From positions 1 through 33,416 of the forward strand of contig RCAB01000605.1 in NCBI GenBank assembly GCA_003640385.1: a stretch of 33,416 bases of DNA. The letters are read 5' to 3'. Shown here in pieces: positions 23,397 through 33,416 of the stretch. The DNA comes from Setaria digitata. Taxonomy: Eukaryota; Nematoda; Chromadorea; Rhabditida; Setariidae. The translations under genes and the position numbers were made by a program. Numbering within the stretch: position 1 is the stretch's first letter; each line of letters opens with the position of its first letter. The notes beneath the pieces were generated by a model, which was given only the letters and a program-made list of their open reading frames with translations, searched no databases and was not told the DNA's origin.

Positions 23397-26300
23397 ATTT
23401 GATGAAGATTCGATTGTGGTGGAAAGCAGTGTGACAGTTGGAGTTGCTTGTCGTTTGGGTAATGTTGAGTTAACGCGGCATTTGCTACTTTCTGGTTATG
23501 GGGCATTTCCGGATGATCGTTCCTGGTGGCCAATTCATGAAGCTGCTTACGGACTACACTTGGAGTGTTGTAAAGTGCTTGTTGAAAGTGGTAAGACTTT
23601 ATTTCAATATGTGAGGTATAGGCACTACTCCTTGATTGCTTTTCCATACTTTAAGAATAATTCATTTTGCGCTGAATTTCTTGACGAAAACAGTGGACTA
23701 TCTCGGGTCACATAAATTGAAGTATTCAATGCGATCTCAGATATTAGCGAATCTGTCGTTATAAGTCATTAGTATGCTTTGATTGTGCTTTTTCTTTGTT
23801 CTAGCATAATATAATTATTTATCTTCCTCAGTTCGGATATTATCCTTTCGATAACGTGTTAGAACAAAAGATAAGAAGTGACGGTTCCCTGAAAAGCTTT
23901 ATCCTTTAGGTTCTTTCTGACCGTTTAATTACTGATCGTAACAACGATTACTTTTGGAGTGTTGTAATACCACATCTTCACACTAGTTTTTGTTATTGAT
24001 TTTATGCATTAAGTCCTATAGCAGTGAGCCACCTGATCAAACTCTCAGGTTGATATATTAGATAGTTACATTTCATTTGATGAGCACCGAACGAGAGAGA
24101 AATTTTTTCTTATGGAGTTTGCTGTTTCAATTTTCTTTAATTTATTCATATTGTTTTTTCTTCTTTTTTTTAAAGGACGCTGTGATGTGAATGCTCGAGC
24201 ACATGATTCTGTGACACCACTGATGCTAGTTTGCCGCATGTCTTCCAGGCATAACGAAGCTCTTGAAGTAGCACGATATCTTCTTGATAATGTACGTTTT
24301 TAATTCAAAATTTCTGCTAGCATGTAATATGGAAAAAGCATTACATTTGTAGTTGTTTAAAGGTAGCTGTAGATTGGCCATGAAATTATTTCTAAGGAAA
24401 CCGGCTAAATAGCTTTCCCACCTCTTCTGCCTGCTGATTTTGTCGATGGGAAGTAACATAATTGACCTTTTTCTTTGCGTTTTTGGTAAATCAGCATCTT
24501 CTTTTCAAAGGGAGCAGATCCGAATGCACGAACTTTGGACGAAATGACTTTGTTGATTCAAGCTATCAAATCTAAGAACACTGCTTTGGCTCTATTATTA
24601 ATTGACAGAGGTGCGAATCCATTGGATGTGTGGTACGATGGGTGGTCAGCTCTACATGAATCCGCGAATACTAATGATTTGGTATATTTTGCCGGACTCC
24701 TTTTTCGTTTTTATTAAACTTATTACAATATTTAGATCATGGATTTATGCATTTCTATTTTTGTCTTGAGGATATCACTGAAAATCATGGATTATTTCTT
24801 CTACGATGAAAACTACAAAAGTACTACAAATTATTAGAGTAATCTTGTTCTTCTTTTAGGTTATGATGGAGCGACTGATCACTTTAGGAGCAGATATCTT
24901 TGCTGTTGACTCGAACAGACATACAGCACTAATGGTTGCTGTGCAAGAGGATTTTTTGCCCGGTGTGAAATTGCTTCTGAAAGTAGCTGGAGGTAAGAAG
25001 TTTTCGTATGGGCTGAAACATTAGAGAGTAATTTTCAAAACTTTTCTTGATTTGGATTCATTTTGTTCCAAATAGTGCTATTATTTCAATCTTAATACAC
25101 TTTGAGGAAGAAGCTTGTAACATGCTTAGTTTTAAACTAAATTCAAAACGTAAAATTATCCAAATTTCTGTTCTGTTAAATTGATTCACTAGTTCTCATT
25201 ATATACATGTGAGCCGTTCGTTTGTATACATTTTTCATTGTGTATACGGGATTAAATTGCTTGCAAGTAAATATTCATTTTAATTCAGATAGAGCAGCCG
25301 AACTAGCTAATATATCTGTAGAAAATGGGTTGACTTGTGTCATGGCTGCCGCCGACGCCGGTTTTGCAGATGTGTGTTTTTGAAACTGTAGAAAGATGTA
25401 TTTGTTAGGGTTTTTTTTTTCCTTTCCTTCGATTAGCGTTAATAAAAGCACGACTTACACTTTGTTGTCATGATGTCGTGAAGTTGGTAATGGAAACAAA
25501 AATCATTTAATAGATTAACTGAATTTTTTTTCCAGAAATTGTTTTTAATTATCTATAAACCATTCTGTTTGAATTATAAAGTTGTGTTTCTTTGTTGCAA
25601 GATCAGCGAAATTTTTGCAGATTCTCCTATTATTGATAAATTATGGTGCGGATTGTAACATTACACAGCATCCTATTTGGGGCGATGACAGTAGCCGAGT
25701 ACATCCAATTGCCGTAGCAGCTCTTAACAACCATCCGGATTGTGTAGAATTACTTATACCTCATGTGAATAAAGAAATGTTAAAGAAAACTGAGGTTAGC
25801 TCAAATTTTTTCTTTCTTGGCTTACTTTTTTGAAGTTTTTTTTTTCTATGTTAAGTAAACAAAAAAGAAAAGTTACTTTTACTTCTCTAGTTCATGTTCT
25901 TTCTTAAAAAGTGCTGCTTTTTTTGCATACTAATATTCAGTTATTGTCTGTTTTCACATAGTTGCCAAGTTCAGTTCTATTTTTTCTTGATTATTGCTTG
26001 GAACTAGGAGAATTTCTTTTTTTTTTTTTGCGTACTTTCGAAGCCTACTGGATCTATTGTTTAGCTATTGTTTGTTATCACTTATTGTTGCTGAAGCTCA
26101 ATTCTGTTCTTCCTTGATCTCATGGGACTAAGCGGAGAACTAGTCAACTCATACAACTGATACAAAAAAAAATGTTTTGACACCTCATTTAGCTTGTTTA
26201 ATTGATGATAAAGTAACTTTTAGGTCGATCCAGTATCAGCAGCTGCTTATAGCGGATCATACGAATCTGTTTGTTTGCTACTCGATGCTGGTTTTTCAAC

Positions 26301-27491
26301 TGAGGTCTAAATTTTTTTTTCTTTTTGTTGCAATATAATGATATTTATTAATTGAATTAATATTGGTAATGCCTTTAGTTATTTATATCTAGAATTTACC
26401 TCATAATTTTTTCAAATTTACTGAGGCTTGTGGTTGATGTACTTATAGCCACTGTATCGAAAAATACAGCATTTTCAAGCAGGAAGAAATGGCAAAAAAT
26501 TTTTAAAATGCCCTTTTAGGTCCCAATGTGTTCGTGTGAACCAGTGGGGATGATTATTCCCTATCTGCGCCCGTTGTTTTCACGTCGATATCACACACCA
26601 TTACGTGAAGCCGTTCGAAAAGGATTCACTTCAGTCGTTGAGAGGCTTCTTAAAGCTGGCGCCAAAGTGCATTTTTTAATTAACAATTCAAAAAAAATTG
26701 AAATACTGTCTATCTTGTACTTTTCAGTTTGCGTAATTAAAAGTTTAATGTCATTTTGTCGTTTTTCAAAGACCTACTGTATTTTTCTTTGTTTTGATCA
26801 ATATCTAACAAATATCTTATTTGTTTAGATGACGTATATAGAGAATTGCTTTTCACCCTTTTTATTTGCATTTCGAAATCGTATCGACCCCGTTATCCTT
26901 TACAAATTTTTGGAAAACGACGTTAATATTAATGCTATGAGGTAAATTTTTTTTTTTTTTTTTTGAACGAAAGTTATCGTGTCGTCTATTCAGCGATTCC
27001 AAATGTTAATATAAAAAATACAAAAGACCGAATTTTTACAGAGATAATATATACAAAACTGAATTTGGAAAATATTTAGGTTTAGTAATAGAAATGTCTG
27101 CTATTATTTTCTAGTTTTCCCTTTTCTCCTGTGTCAATTCAACCCTTTTAATCTTCTCAGATGGAAGTAGATATCATACTGCAATTTAAGGATACTGTTT
27201 GGATATGGATTTATCTCTATTTGATCCTATAATTTTCGCGAACTTTTTTTAGTGTTGAGCGTACATGTGATGTGCCAGATGCGTTGGTCAGTGCCTTGGG
27301 TACCTGTAATCGACGGCAGTTACTTTTGCTCTTGAACTGCGGCTTGGATCCAGCTCTGAAAGTAAACCAATGATAATTAAGTATTCAGCTGACTTCATGA
27401 ATATGATTTTCTTTGCTTATGATCCACTACTCATGGCTTTATAACCAGTTTTTCTTGGAAGTATCTACTTTAACTGCATGGTTGCCCATTT

Positions 27492-27540
<49 letters not shown>

Positions 27541-28277
27541 CAGAACCGAACAAGTGTTACTGTTTGTTATGTTATCGGTAAAACTTGTTCAATTAAATTT
27601 TAGAATTTGCGCTATGGTATTTGAATGGAGAGGATTTGATGGTGACTGAACAGATTTCATTAATTCGAAATGGGTTACTTTACTTCAGTAACATTTTTCA
27701 GAACTGGTGCAGATGCAAAAATGGATATTCACTAATGTATGATGTTATGCAGACAACATATGTTACGGATGTTGATAAGTTGATGAAGCTACTGGTACTC
27801 TTCTCTCCTGGTATCCCTAGTTGCTGTAATGAAGTAAAACGAGTCGTTGGTGCTCAGCCTGAAGTAATATGAAAATGCATTTTCCTTCCTAGTATCATTA
27901 ATAGCTACGTAGTGAACTTTAATGTTCTCGGTTAGTAACAGTAAGTGGTAAAAATAGCTGTGGTATTGTTAGGCCTACAAAGCAATACTTGTTCATTCTG
28001 GTTTAAAAGTTATCCTAATAGAAATTAGAATTCTGACTTCAATATCATTACAGCCGGAGCATTATTCTGTAGCGAGTTTTAAACGAATAATATACTCATC
28101 AATTTCTATGCATTGCAGGTTCCAAAGCTTTTGCATTTGTGTCGTCTTGCCGTACGGAAATGTTTTCCAACATCAAAACTCTTGGATGGCCGATTTCTGG
28201 ATTATCTTCCTATTCCAAGATCGATGAGGGGTTATATGACTTTTCAGTCTATTCCAGAAGAATTGCTTCCAAATTAA
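23397..28277 (+). CDS. Ankyrin-repeat SOCS-box (ASB) protein, ASB3-like, 5' end unresolved
   Basis: Exons: 23397-23590, 24176-24291, 24511-24681, 24860-24992, 25289-25371, 25621-25794, 26224-26304, 26520-26666, 26829-26941, 27253-27361, 27544-27577, 27604-27863, 28119-28277; about 590 residues in one frame. Ankyrin repeats run through most of it, with signatures such as WWPIHEAAYG, GADPNARTLDEMTLL, GWSALHESA, HTALMVAV and TPLREAV. The last exon is a SOCS box: LLHLCRLAVRKC fits the Elongin B/C-binding BC box, and LPIPRSMRGYM fits the Cullin-5 box. It should therefore act as a substrate receptor of an ECS (Elongin-Cullin-SOCS) ubiquitin ligase; the substrate is unknown. The start of the protein and the order of repeats look closest to vertebrate ASB3, by memory only. 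The first coding exon is not fixed: ATGs at 22364 and 22923 end in phase 2 and would join 23397, and an acceptor at 23361 is another option. The donor after 26304 (GTCTAA) is unusual. Confidence 0.84.
27493..27540 (+). repeat. (T)48 tract directly before a 3' splice site
   Basis: Forty-eight uninterrupted Ts are followed at once by CAG and a 34-base exon of the ankyrin/SOCS gene. The tract serves as its polypyrimidine stretch. Exact length is likely unstable in sequencing and in the genome. Confidence 0.85.
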
Positions 28278-28802
28278 CTTACGGCGAAGTCGCTAGATTG
28301 CTTTTCCAAAAATGGAAATTTGCATTCCCTCTTTTTCTAATCCCTTTTTTATGCTTGCAGTTTTTATCTTTCTTATTGTATTCAGTTTTTGTGCCCTATG
28401 TTGGGCTTTGTGGACCTCAGTACTTTGGGTATTTTTCCGCTTCCTATAGGGGTAATTCATTTTAAATGAAGACTAATTATTTGTATTATCAAATTTTTTA
28501 CATATCGTCTATATTTATAGCGATAATTTGGCTTATCGTGGCGTCAAACGGTAGCCTATAGAAGTAAGCTGCGTTCAGGACGTCATGAAGAGATTAAGGG
28601 GAATTTCTAACAGGAACAGACGTGCACAATTCTGTAGTTATAGTAATATCGAGAATATTGCTTAAGAGGTTGATTTAAGCTTGACTATCAACCCCGAATG
28701 CTGTAAGCCTTGGAATTTGTGCTGTCATAGTCACACTGCATTTGTTTTCAATTTTACATTTGCCAATTTTTATGTCCCTATGATCCTGATTAAAATGTGT
28801 CA

Positions 28803-28846
28803 TCTTCTATTGTTGGTAAATATATAAATTTACCAACAATAGAAGA
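28803..28846. repeat. Perfect 19-bp inverted repeat with 6-base loop
   Basis: Arms 28803-28821 (TCTTCTATTGTTGGTAAAT) and 28828-28846 are exact reverse complements around the loop ATATAA. It lies about 530 bases past the ankyrin/SOCS stop codon and is followed by a TA run and T6. Confidence 0.9.
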
Positions 28847-29647
28847 AGTATATATATATACTTTTTTCTGGTTTCTAACAATCGATATTCACAAATGACT
28901 TGCAGAAATTGTACAAACATATTAATAATTCGTTGCCAAAACATGAAAATAGTAAACAAAAAGTACAATGTTATCATATTAGAGTTTAAATAACAGCACA
29001 GTTTTGCTATGAAGACAATAACGTGTTGGAAAAAGCATGCTGAAGTGCTAAGAATTTTGCGGAATTTTCCTGCATCATCCTTATGCAACTGAATGGCATT
29101 TGAACAGGGAACTAAGAAGATTAAAATGCCACAGTGCGTTTACGCTCACGATCCATCGTCTCAAGATTGTTACTTCTTGAGCAGAAAATGAAAATGATTA
29201 TTACTCAATCGGTAACGTTTTCCCAAATTATCTTTTAGGTGGCAATATAAGTCAAATAAATGTTGTTAAAATTCTCTCGAGTAATTACTCTGAAATAATT
29301 CGTTTCTTCTTTCTTTTTTTTCTTTTTTTTGCCAGTCTCTTTTTTTTTTTTTTTGAATAACTAATAAAGGCTATACTTTTGTTCAGCACAACAATTTGCT
29401 CTTTTCTATTTTTTTCTTCTCTCTAGTCTAATCTCCTTAGTTTCCTGTTGCATAAGTTTTAATTTAGACTGTGCTACAATTTATCTAGTCTTTCAATTGA
29501 TGATGCCAGTTATCTCAAAGTTGGTGGAAAAAAAAAAGGATAAAGGCAATAGAGTGGATAATTAAACAATATTGGTCAGAAAAATTTGACTAACAGTTTA
29601 CAAAATTCGGAATAAATATTGCATCTAAAGGAAATTAGAACGACAGT

Positions 29648-29865
29648 TTGTTTGTGTGTGTTGTATTTATGTATGTATATGCCTGTGATAATATCAAAAT
29701 GATATTATCATAAGAAAACAATTACAAAATGATAATTGGAAAGAAAGGATGTGAGGAGGNTTGTTTGTGTGTGTTGTATTTATGTATATGCCTGTGATAA
29801 TATCAAAATGATATCATAAGAAAACAATTACAAAATGATAATTGGAAAGAAAGGATGTGAGGAGG
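29648..29865. repeat. Direct duplication of about 110 bases across an N (29760)
   Basis: Both copies start TTGTTTGTGTGTGTTGTATT and end GATGTGAGGAGG. The second lacks a TGTA unit and four or so bases near GATATTATCATAAG. N at the junction points to alleles or an unmerged overlap. Confidence 0.85.
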
Positions 29866-30177
29866 ATTTAGGACGGAATTTTGCTTTTCGTCTTCTTTTT
29901 TTTTTTTTTTTCAAAAAATTAAATTTCGAATTTCTTCATAAAAAGTAAATTTTCTCTCGCAATTTTTGTATTTGAAATTAAGTAGCATATTGTAGTGAAA
30001 AAGTAGTCCAGTGATATTTGCATAATTTTTCTTTTATCTGTTGTTTGGAAAACTGGCATTTCATAGTAATGATTGCATAAATTTAACATACTAATTAATA
30101 TAATTAGCTAGTGTACCACTAATTTTATATTCAATTATTCTTATTCATAACAAACAAAACCTTATGTGCATTACTTA

Positions 30178-31660
30178 TTAAGGACCGACTGAAGTACTTT
30201 TTTTAGCTCCTTTATTATTAATATTATTATTGGAGGATTGGAAAGATTCGTACTTACTATTTAAACTACTGTTGTTGTACGATGATATGTTTGGCTAGAA
30301 AAAAAAAAGTAAAAGTGAGAAAAATTAATAATTAACGATAAAAATAAAATCAAATTATCAGTAAGTAATGAAGAGGTTGTTAGATTTCACAGTCAATTTC
30401 CATACCAAATTAATCATTTTATGTTAGCTGTTGATTTTAGCTTATTATATATAAAATGTTAATAATTATATACTCATATATATAATGATAATGAATATTT
30501 CTGAGGCAATGCTACCGTAAGAATCACGATGTAAGCTGATTTCTTGGACGTATCTCACACAATTCTCGACTTGATGCCCGTGATTCGATATCAATCTGTA
30601 AGATAAGAAAGAAAAATTCGTTTTTGAACTTAGCAGTATAATTTCGCGTAGAAAAAAATGAACACTCAAATTTAAATTATTTACTGAAATTCATATTTGT
30701 CATTCAAATTCATTTCTGATAGCAATTTCAATTTGTCACATAAAACATTTTTATTTCACTTTCAAAAATTGATAATAGTAATAGTAATGTCAAATTTTAA
30801 TTATCTGTAAAATGTGGAAATTATGAAGATACGTAAAATTATCATGAAAATTTAGTATTTTTTGAAATATATAAACATTTTTTTTTTATTTTTTTAAAAA
30901 AAAATATACTTCGGTTTCTTCAAGAATTGTTGGCAATGGCTCAAATGCATTAAACTGTGCTGATGTTATACTTGAACTGTGTTTTCCTGATCCATATGAT
31001 AATGTTATCACTGTACCATTTGGTAATGTTATTTGTCGTTTTTTCATATCTGTTCCATTTTTGCCACTTACTAAGTAAAACAAAAAGTTTAAATTAATTA
31101 AATATAGGAAAAGTGTTAGTTTTTAAAACGAATTCAATCTTTTATTCTTCGTTTAGGATGTGTGTGCGTGTGCTTAAATTAGACATAATGATAAGTGATA
31201 TTCATTCCTAAATAAATGAAACTGATTAAAATCACTGACTACTTTCATACTTGATCGATTGATTGGATATAAGTTAATTGGGACTTAATTATAATTGATA
31301 TTATTATGATAATTAGTGAATTTGTTTGAATCAATAGATTACGCTACAAACTTCAATTTCAATTTAAATTCAAAATTAAAATCCTCAACTGGAATGAAAG
31401 AATTTTATTTATTGGATAAGTAGTGGGGATACATATATCATAAATCATTGAAATAATCAATTCAGTTTAATTTAATTCACTGCTTCATTTCACGTGTCAG
31501 GAGTTTACTAATTAATAATTAATGAATATATTTAGTAAAAATAATGGGTAAAAAAGATCGCAAAGTATATAAAAAAAGAAAAAAATCAAAGAACCAGTGA
31601 TTGCAAAAATATGCATATTGTTCCTTTTTTTTTAAATGTAATACAATTTTAATGGCTATG

Positions 31661-31696
<36 letters not shown>

Positions 31697-32066
31697 GCTG
31701 TTCTAAGGAAGAAATAATTCTGAAATTCTAAAAAAATTCATAATTAATAAATGGTAATTTAAATTCTTTTTTTTTTAAATGATGACTGCTTTAATTTATT
31801 TTATCTTCTTTTAATGATATAAAATGCTAATTAGCCGTAAATACTTTAATGAAATGTACCCGTAACTTCTTCATTTAGCAATTCAGAAAAAAAAAAAAAA
31901 CAACAACATGGTAATTAACTTTTACTCCTGAGAATTGTTAGAAGTTGCGAAAATAATAATTTCTTCTTCATACAGTATAGATAGATGATGATAACAAAAA
32001 TGATTACAACCACGGTAAATGCTATCAGAAGTACCCAAATAACGATAACCACTGCGTCACTTTGAT
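30178..32066 (-). CDS. 3' end of a single-pass membrane protein gene (partial)
   Basis: Exon 32066-31974 encodes a hydrophobic stretch of about 25 residues (VVIVIWVLLIAFTVVVIIF and on), preceded by QSDA, and reads as one transmembrane helix. Exon 31070-30910 follows in frame (phase 1) and gives a cytoplasmic-looking tail with a basic MKKRQ patch, then Ser-rich and acidic stretches (LPTILEETE). It ends in phase 0. Two downstream exons fit that phase: 30595-30524 (23 residues, ending QLTS) and 30294-30178 (38 residues, Asn/Ser-rich, ending TSVGP). The N-terminal extracellular part is not seen and probably lies beyond position 33416. The acceptor before 32066 is TTTTACAG, and an upstream exon ending in phase 1 is required. 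Topology (helix then C-terminal tail inside) is inferred from the flanking charges. I do not recognise the family, and receptor or adhesion protein would be guesses. Confidence 0.55.
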
Positions 32067-33416
32067 CTGTAAAATAGTGATAAAAGAAAAAACAGCTGAA
32101 TGATAAATGTGGAAAATGGAACGGAACAATATTCCCATTTAACTACTACTACTACTGTTTTTATTAATTATTAATTTTGTCAACATTGCTATTTACTCTT
32201 TTCATCATTATCATTTATTAACTACTGACTTTTATTATTATCATCTCTTTATTAATTTGATCTAACTTCGTCACTTCTTCATGTACAATTAGTTAGTTAT
32301 CACTGATATCTTTTTTATTTTAAAAACAAAAATTTGCTCATTATTAATTTTCTCTCTGTTTTTCTTTTCCGAATTATCAAAAAATCAAATTAATTGGTCT
32401 TTATTTCAACAAATAACATAAGTTTTTTAATTGATAATATTATTACTTAATAATATGATTATAATCAATTAAATGTTCGAAAATCTCAAATGTTAAATAT
32501 TTCCATTTTTTTTTTTTTGGGCATAAGTTATCAGTGCTAGTTTTGTTAACAATGATATGATTTTTTTTTCTCTCATTTGATAAAATTCGATAAAATTAAA
32601 CAGATAATTAGTAATTTGACTCTTTTATTTTTGTTTTTTAATGTTTCTTTTTCAGTGTTAAAATTTCGAAACGAAAAATGTTTATTAAATTTAAAACAAT
32701 ATATTTTTTCTAATGTATGCTATAATTAACTATTTTTGTTCATTCCAAATAAAATTGTAAAACTGAAAAAAAAAATTTTTTTTTGAGCGAAATTTTTCTT
32801 TTAAAGATTTCTAAATTTGTTTAAAATGAAAGAAAGAGAGTGGAAAGGAAAAAGAGAAAAAAAAAAAGATAAAATTGGACAATTAATAAAAATATAATCA
32901 TCAAAATAATTGCAAAAAAAAAAAATTCCTTTTCATTCCTTATATCTCTTCTTTTCTTTCCTACTCTTCCTCATCCCTCCTTTCTTCCTCTCCTATCATT
33001 TTATCCATTTTCTTTTTCCCACTATTCTTTTAATTCATAGATGTGATTCGCAAAATGTTTGTTAACTGTAAATATTTGCTGCGAACTTTCCGCATCTGCT
33101 TACTTAAAATAAAAAAGAAAAAAAGAAAAAATGAAATGAAAAAAAAAAAAATTTCATTACTTTTTCATCTTTGCAAATCCCCTAATCGAAATACTTATTG
33201 TATATTTATTAAAGAAATCGTAATCAAAAATAATCATTACAAAATTTCATTACTTTTTCATCTTTACAAATCCCCTAATCGAAATACTTATTGTATATTT
33301 ATTAAAGAAATCGTAATCAAAAATAATCATTACAAAATTTCATTACTTTTTCATCTTTGCAAATCCCCTAATCGAAAGACTTATTGTATATTTATTAAAG
33401 AAATCGTAATCAAAAA
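32067..33416. other. AT-rich stretch upstream of the membrane protein exons
   Basis: Probably intron, since the exon starting at 32066 needs a phase-1 upstream exon. I find no convincing exon here on either strand. Simple A/T runs and a pyrimidine-rich patch (32925-33030) fill it before the terminal 93-base repeat. Confidence 0.5.
33151..33416. repeat. 93-base tandem repeat running off the window
   Basis: ATTTCATTACTTTTTCATCT starts at 33151, 33244 and 33337, spacing 93 each time. The copies differ at only one or two bases (TTTGC/TTTAC, AATAC/AAGAC), so the array is recent. Its true length is unknown as the window ends inside the third copy. Confidence 0.92.

Larger units (their letters stand above)
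28278..30177. other. Convergent intergenic region
   Basis: Lies between the 3' ends of the ankyrin/SOCS gene (plus) and the membrane protein gene (minus). No coding exon recognised. Contains a 19-bp hairpin, an N-joined duplication (29648-29865) and poly-T tracts. The open frame on the minus strand at 28807-29088 starts within the hairpin region and shows no domain. Confidence 0.55.

Noticed and set aside
23198..23434. Plus-strand open frame before the first ankyrin exon
   Set aside because: GTG start, hydrophobic intron-like content, and out of frame with the ankyrin repeat.
28139..28465. Plus-strand open frame of 108 codons
   Set aside because: Shadow of the SOCS-box exon in another frame; the SOCS motifs lie in the frame I annotated.
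1..33416. tRNA, rRNA, transposase or bacterial endosymbiont insertion
   Set aside because: I looked for clover-leaf stems, rRNA-like blocks, transposase or reverse-transcriptase motifs and compact bacterial-type open frames, and saw none.

Overview
Eukaryotic, very AT-rich nuclear DNA from a nematode, most likely a filarial (spirurid) worm. The signs are short exons split by many introns, acceptors of the TTTTAG/TTTCAG type, an interstitial tract of the nematode telomere hexamer TTAGGC (10404-10430), many long poly-A/poly-T runs, and CCCH and ankyrin/SOCS proteins of animal type. Species is an inference. Six single-N joins (1104, 2169, 20191, 20294, 20543, 29760) sit between near-identical direct repeats, which looks like unmerged draft-assembly sequence.

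Layout. 1-5629: AT-rich, no gene recognised. 5630-9343, minus strand: CCCH gene A, eight exons, about 331 residues, with two tandem C-X8-C-X5-C-X3-H zinc fingers. 9344-13047: intergenic, with the TTAGGC tract and a decayed 38-40 bp repeat. 13048-16966, minus strand: CCCH gene B, a paralogue in eleven exons, about 419 residues. 16967-23396: mostly intergenic, with a 33-bp minisatellite that has higher-order structure (18090-18729), the duplicated assembly blocks, and a 136-bp tandem array (20983-21614). 23397-28277, plus strand: an ankyrin-repeat SOCS-box gene, thirteen exons followed in frame to the stop; its first coding exon is unresolved. 28278-30177: intergenic, with a perfect 19-bp hairpin. 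30178-32066, minus strand: the 3' end of a single-pass membrane protein gene, with two frame-compatible terminal exons. 32067-33416: AT-rich, ending in a 93-bp tandem repeat.

The CCCH pair are probably cytoplasmic RNA-binding regulators of the TTP/TIS11 and nematode POS-1/MEX/PIE type. Outside the fingers they share an N-terminal module of about 60 residues that I cannot place in a named family, and their shared introns have matching phases, so they arose by tandem duplication. The ankyrin/SOCS protein is probably a substrate receptor of a Cullin-5 ubiquitin ligase. I see no link between these genes beyond proximity.

All exon joins were worked out by eye from splice sites, reading frame and phase. 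No search or transcript was available.
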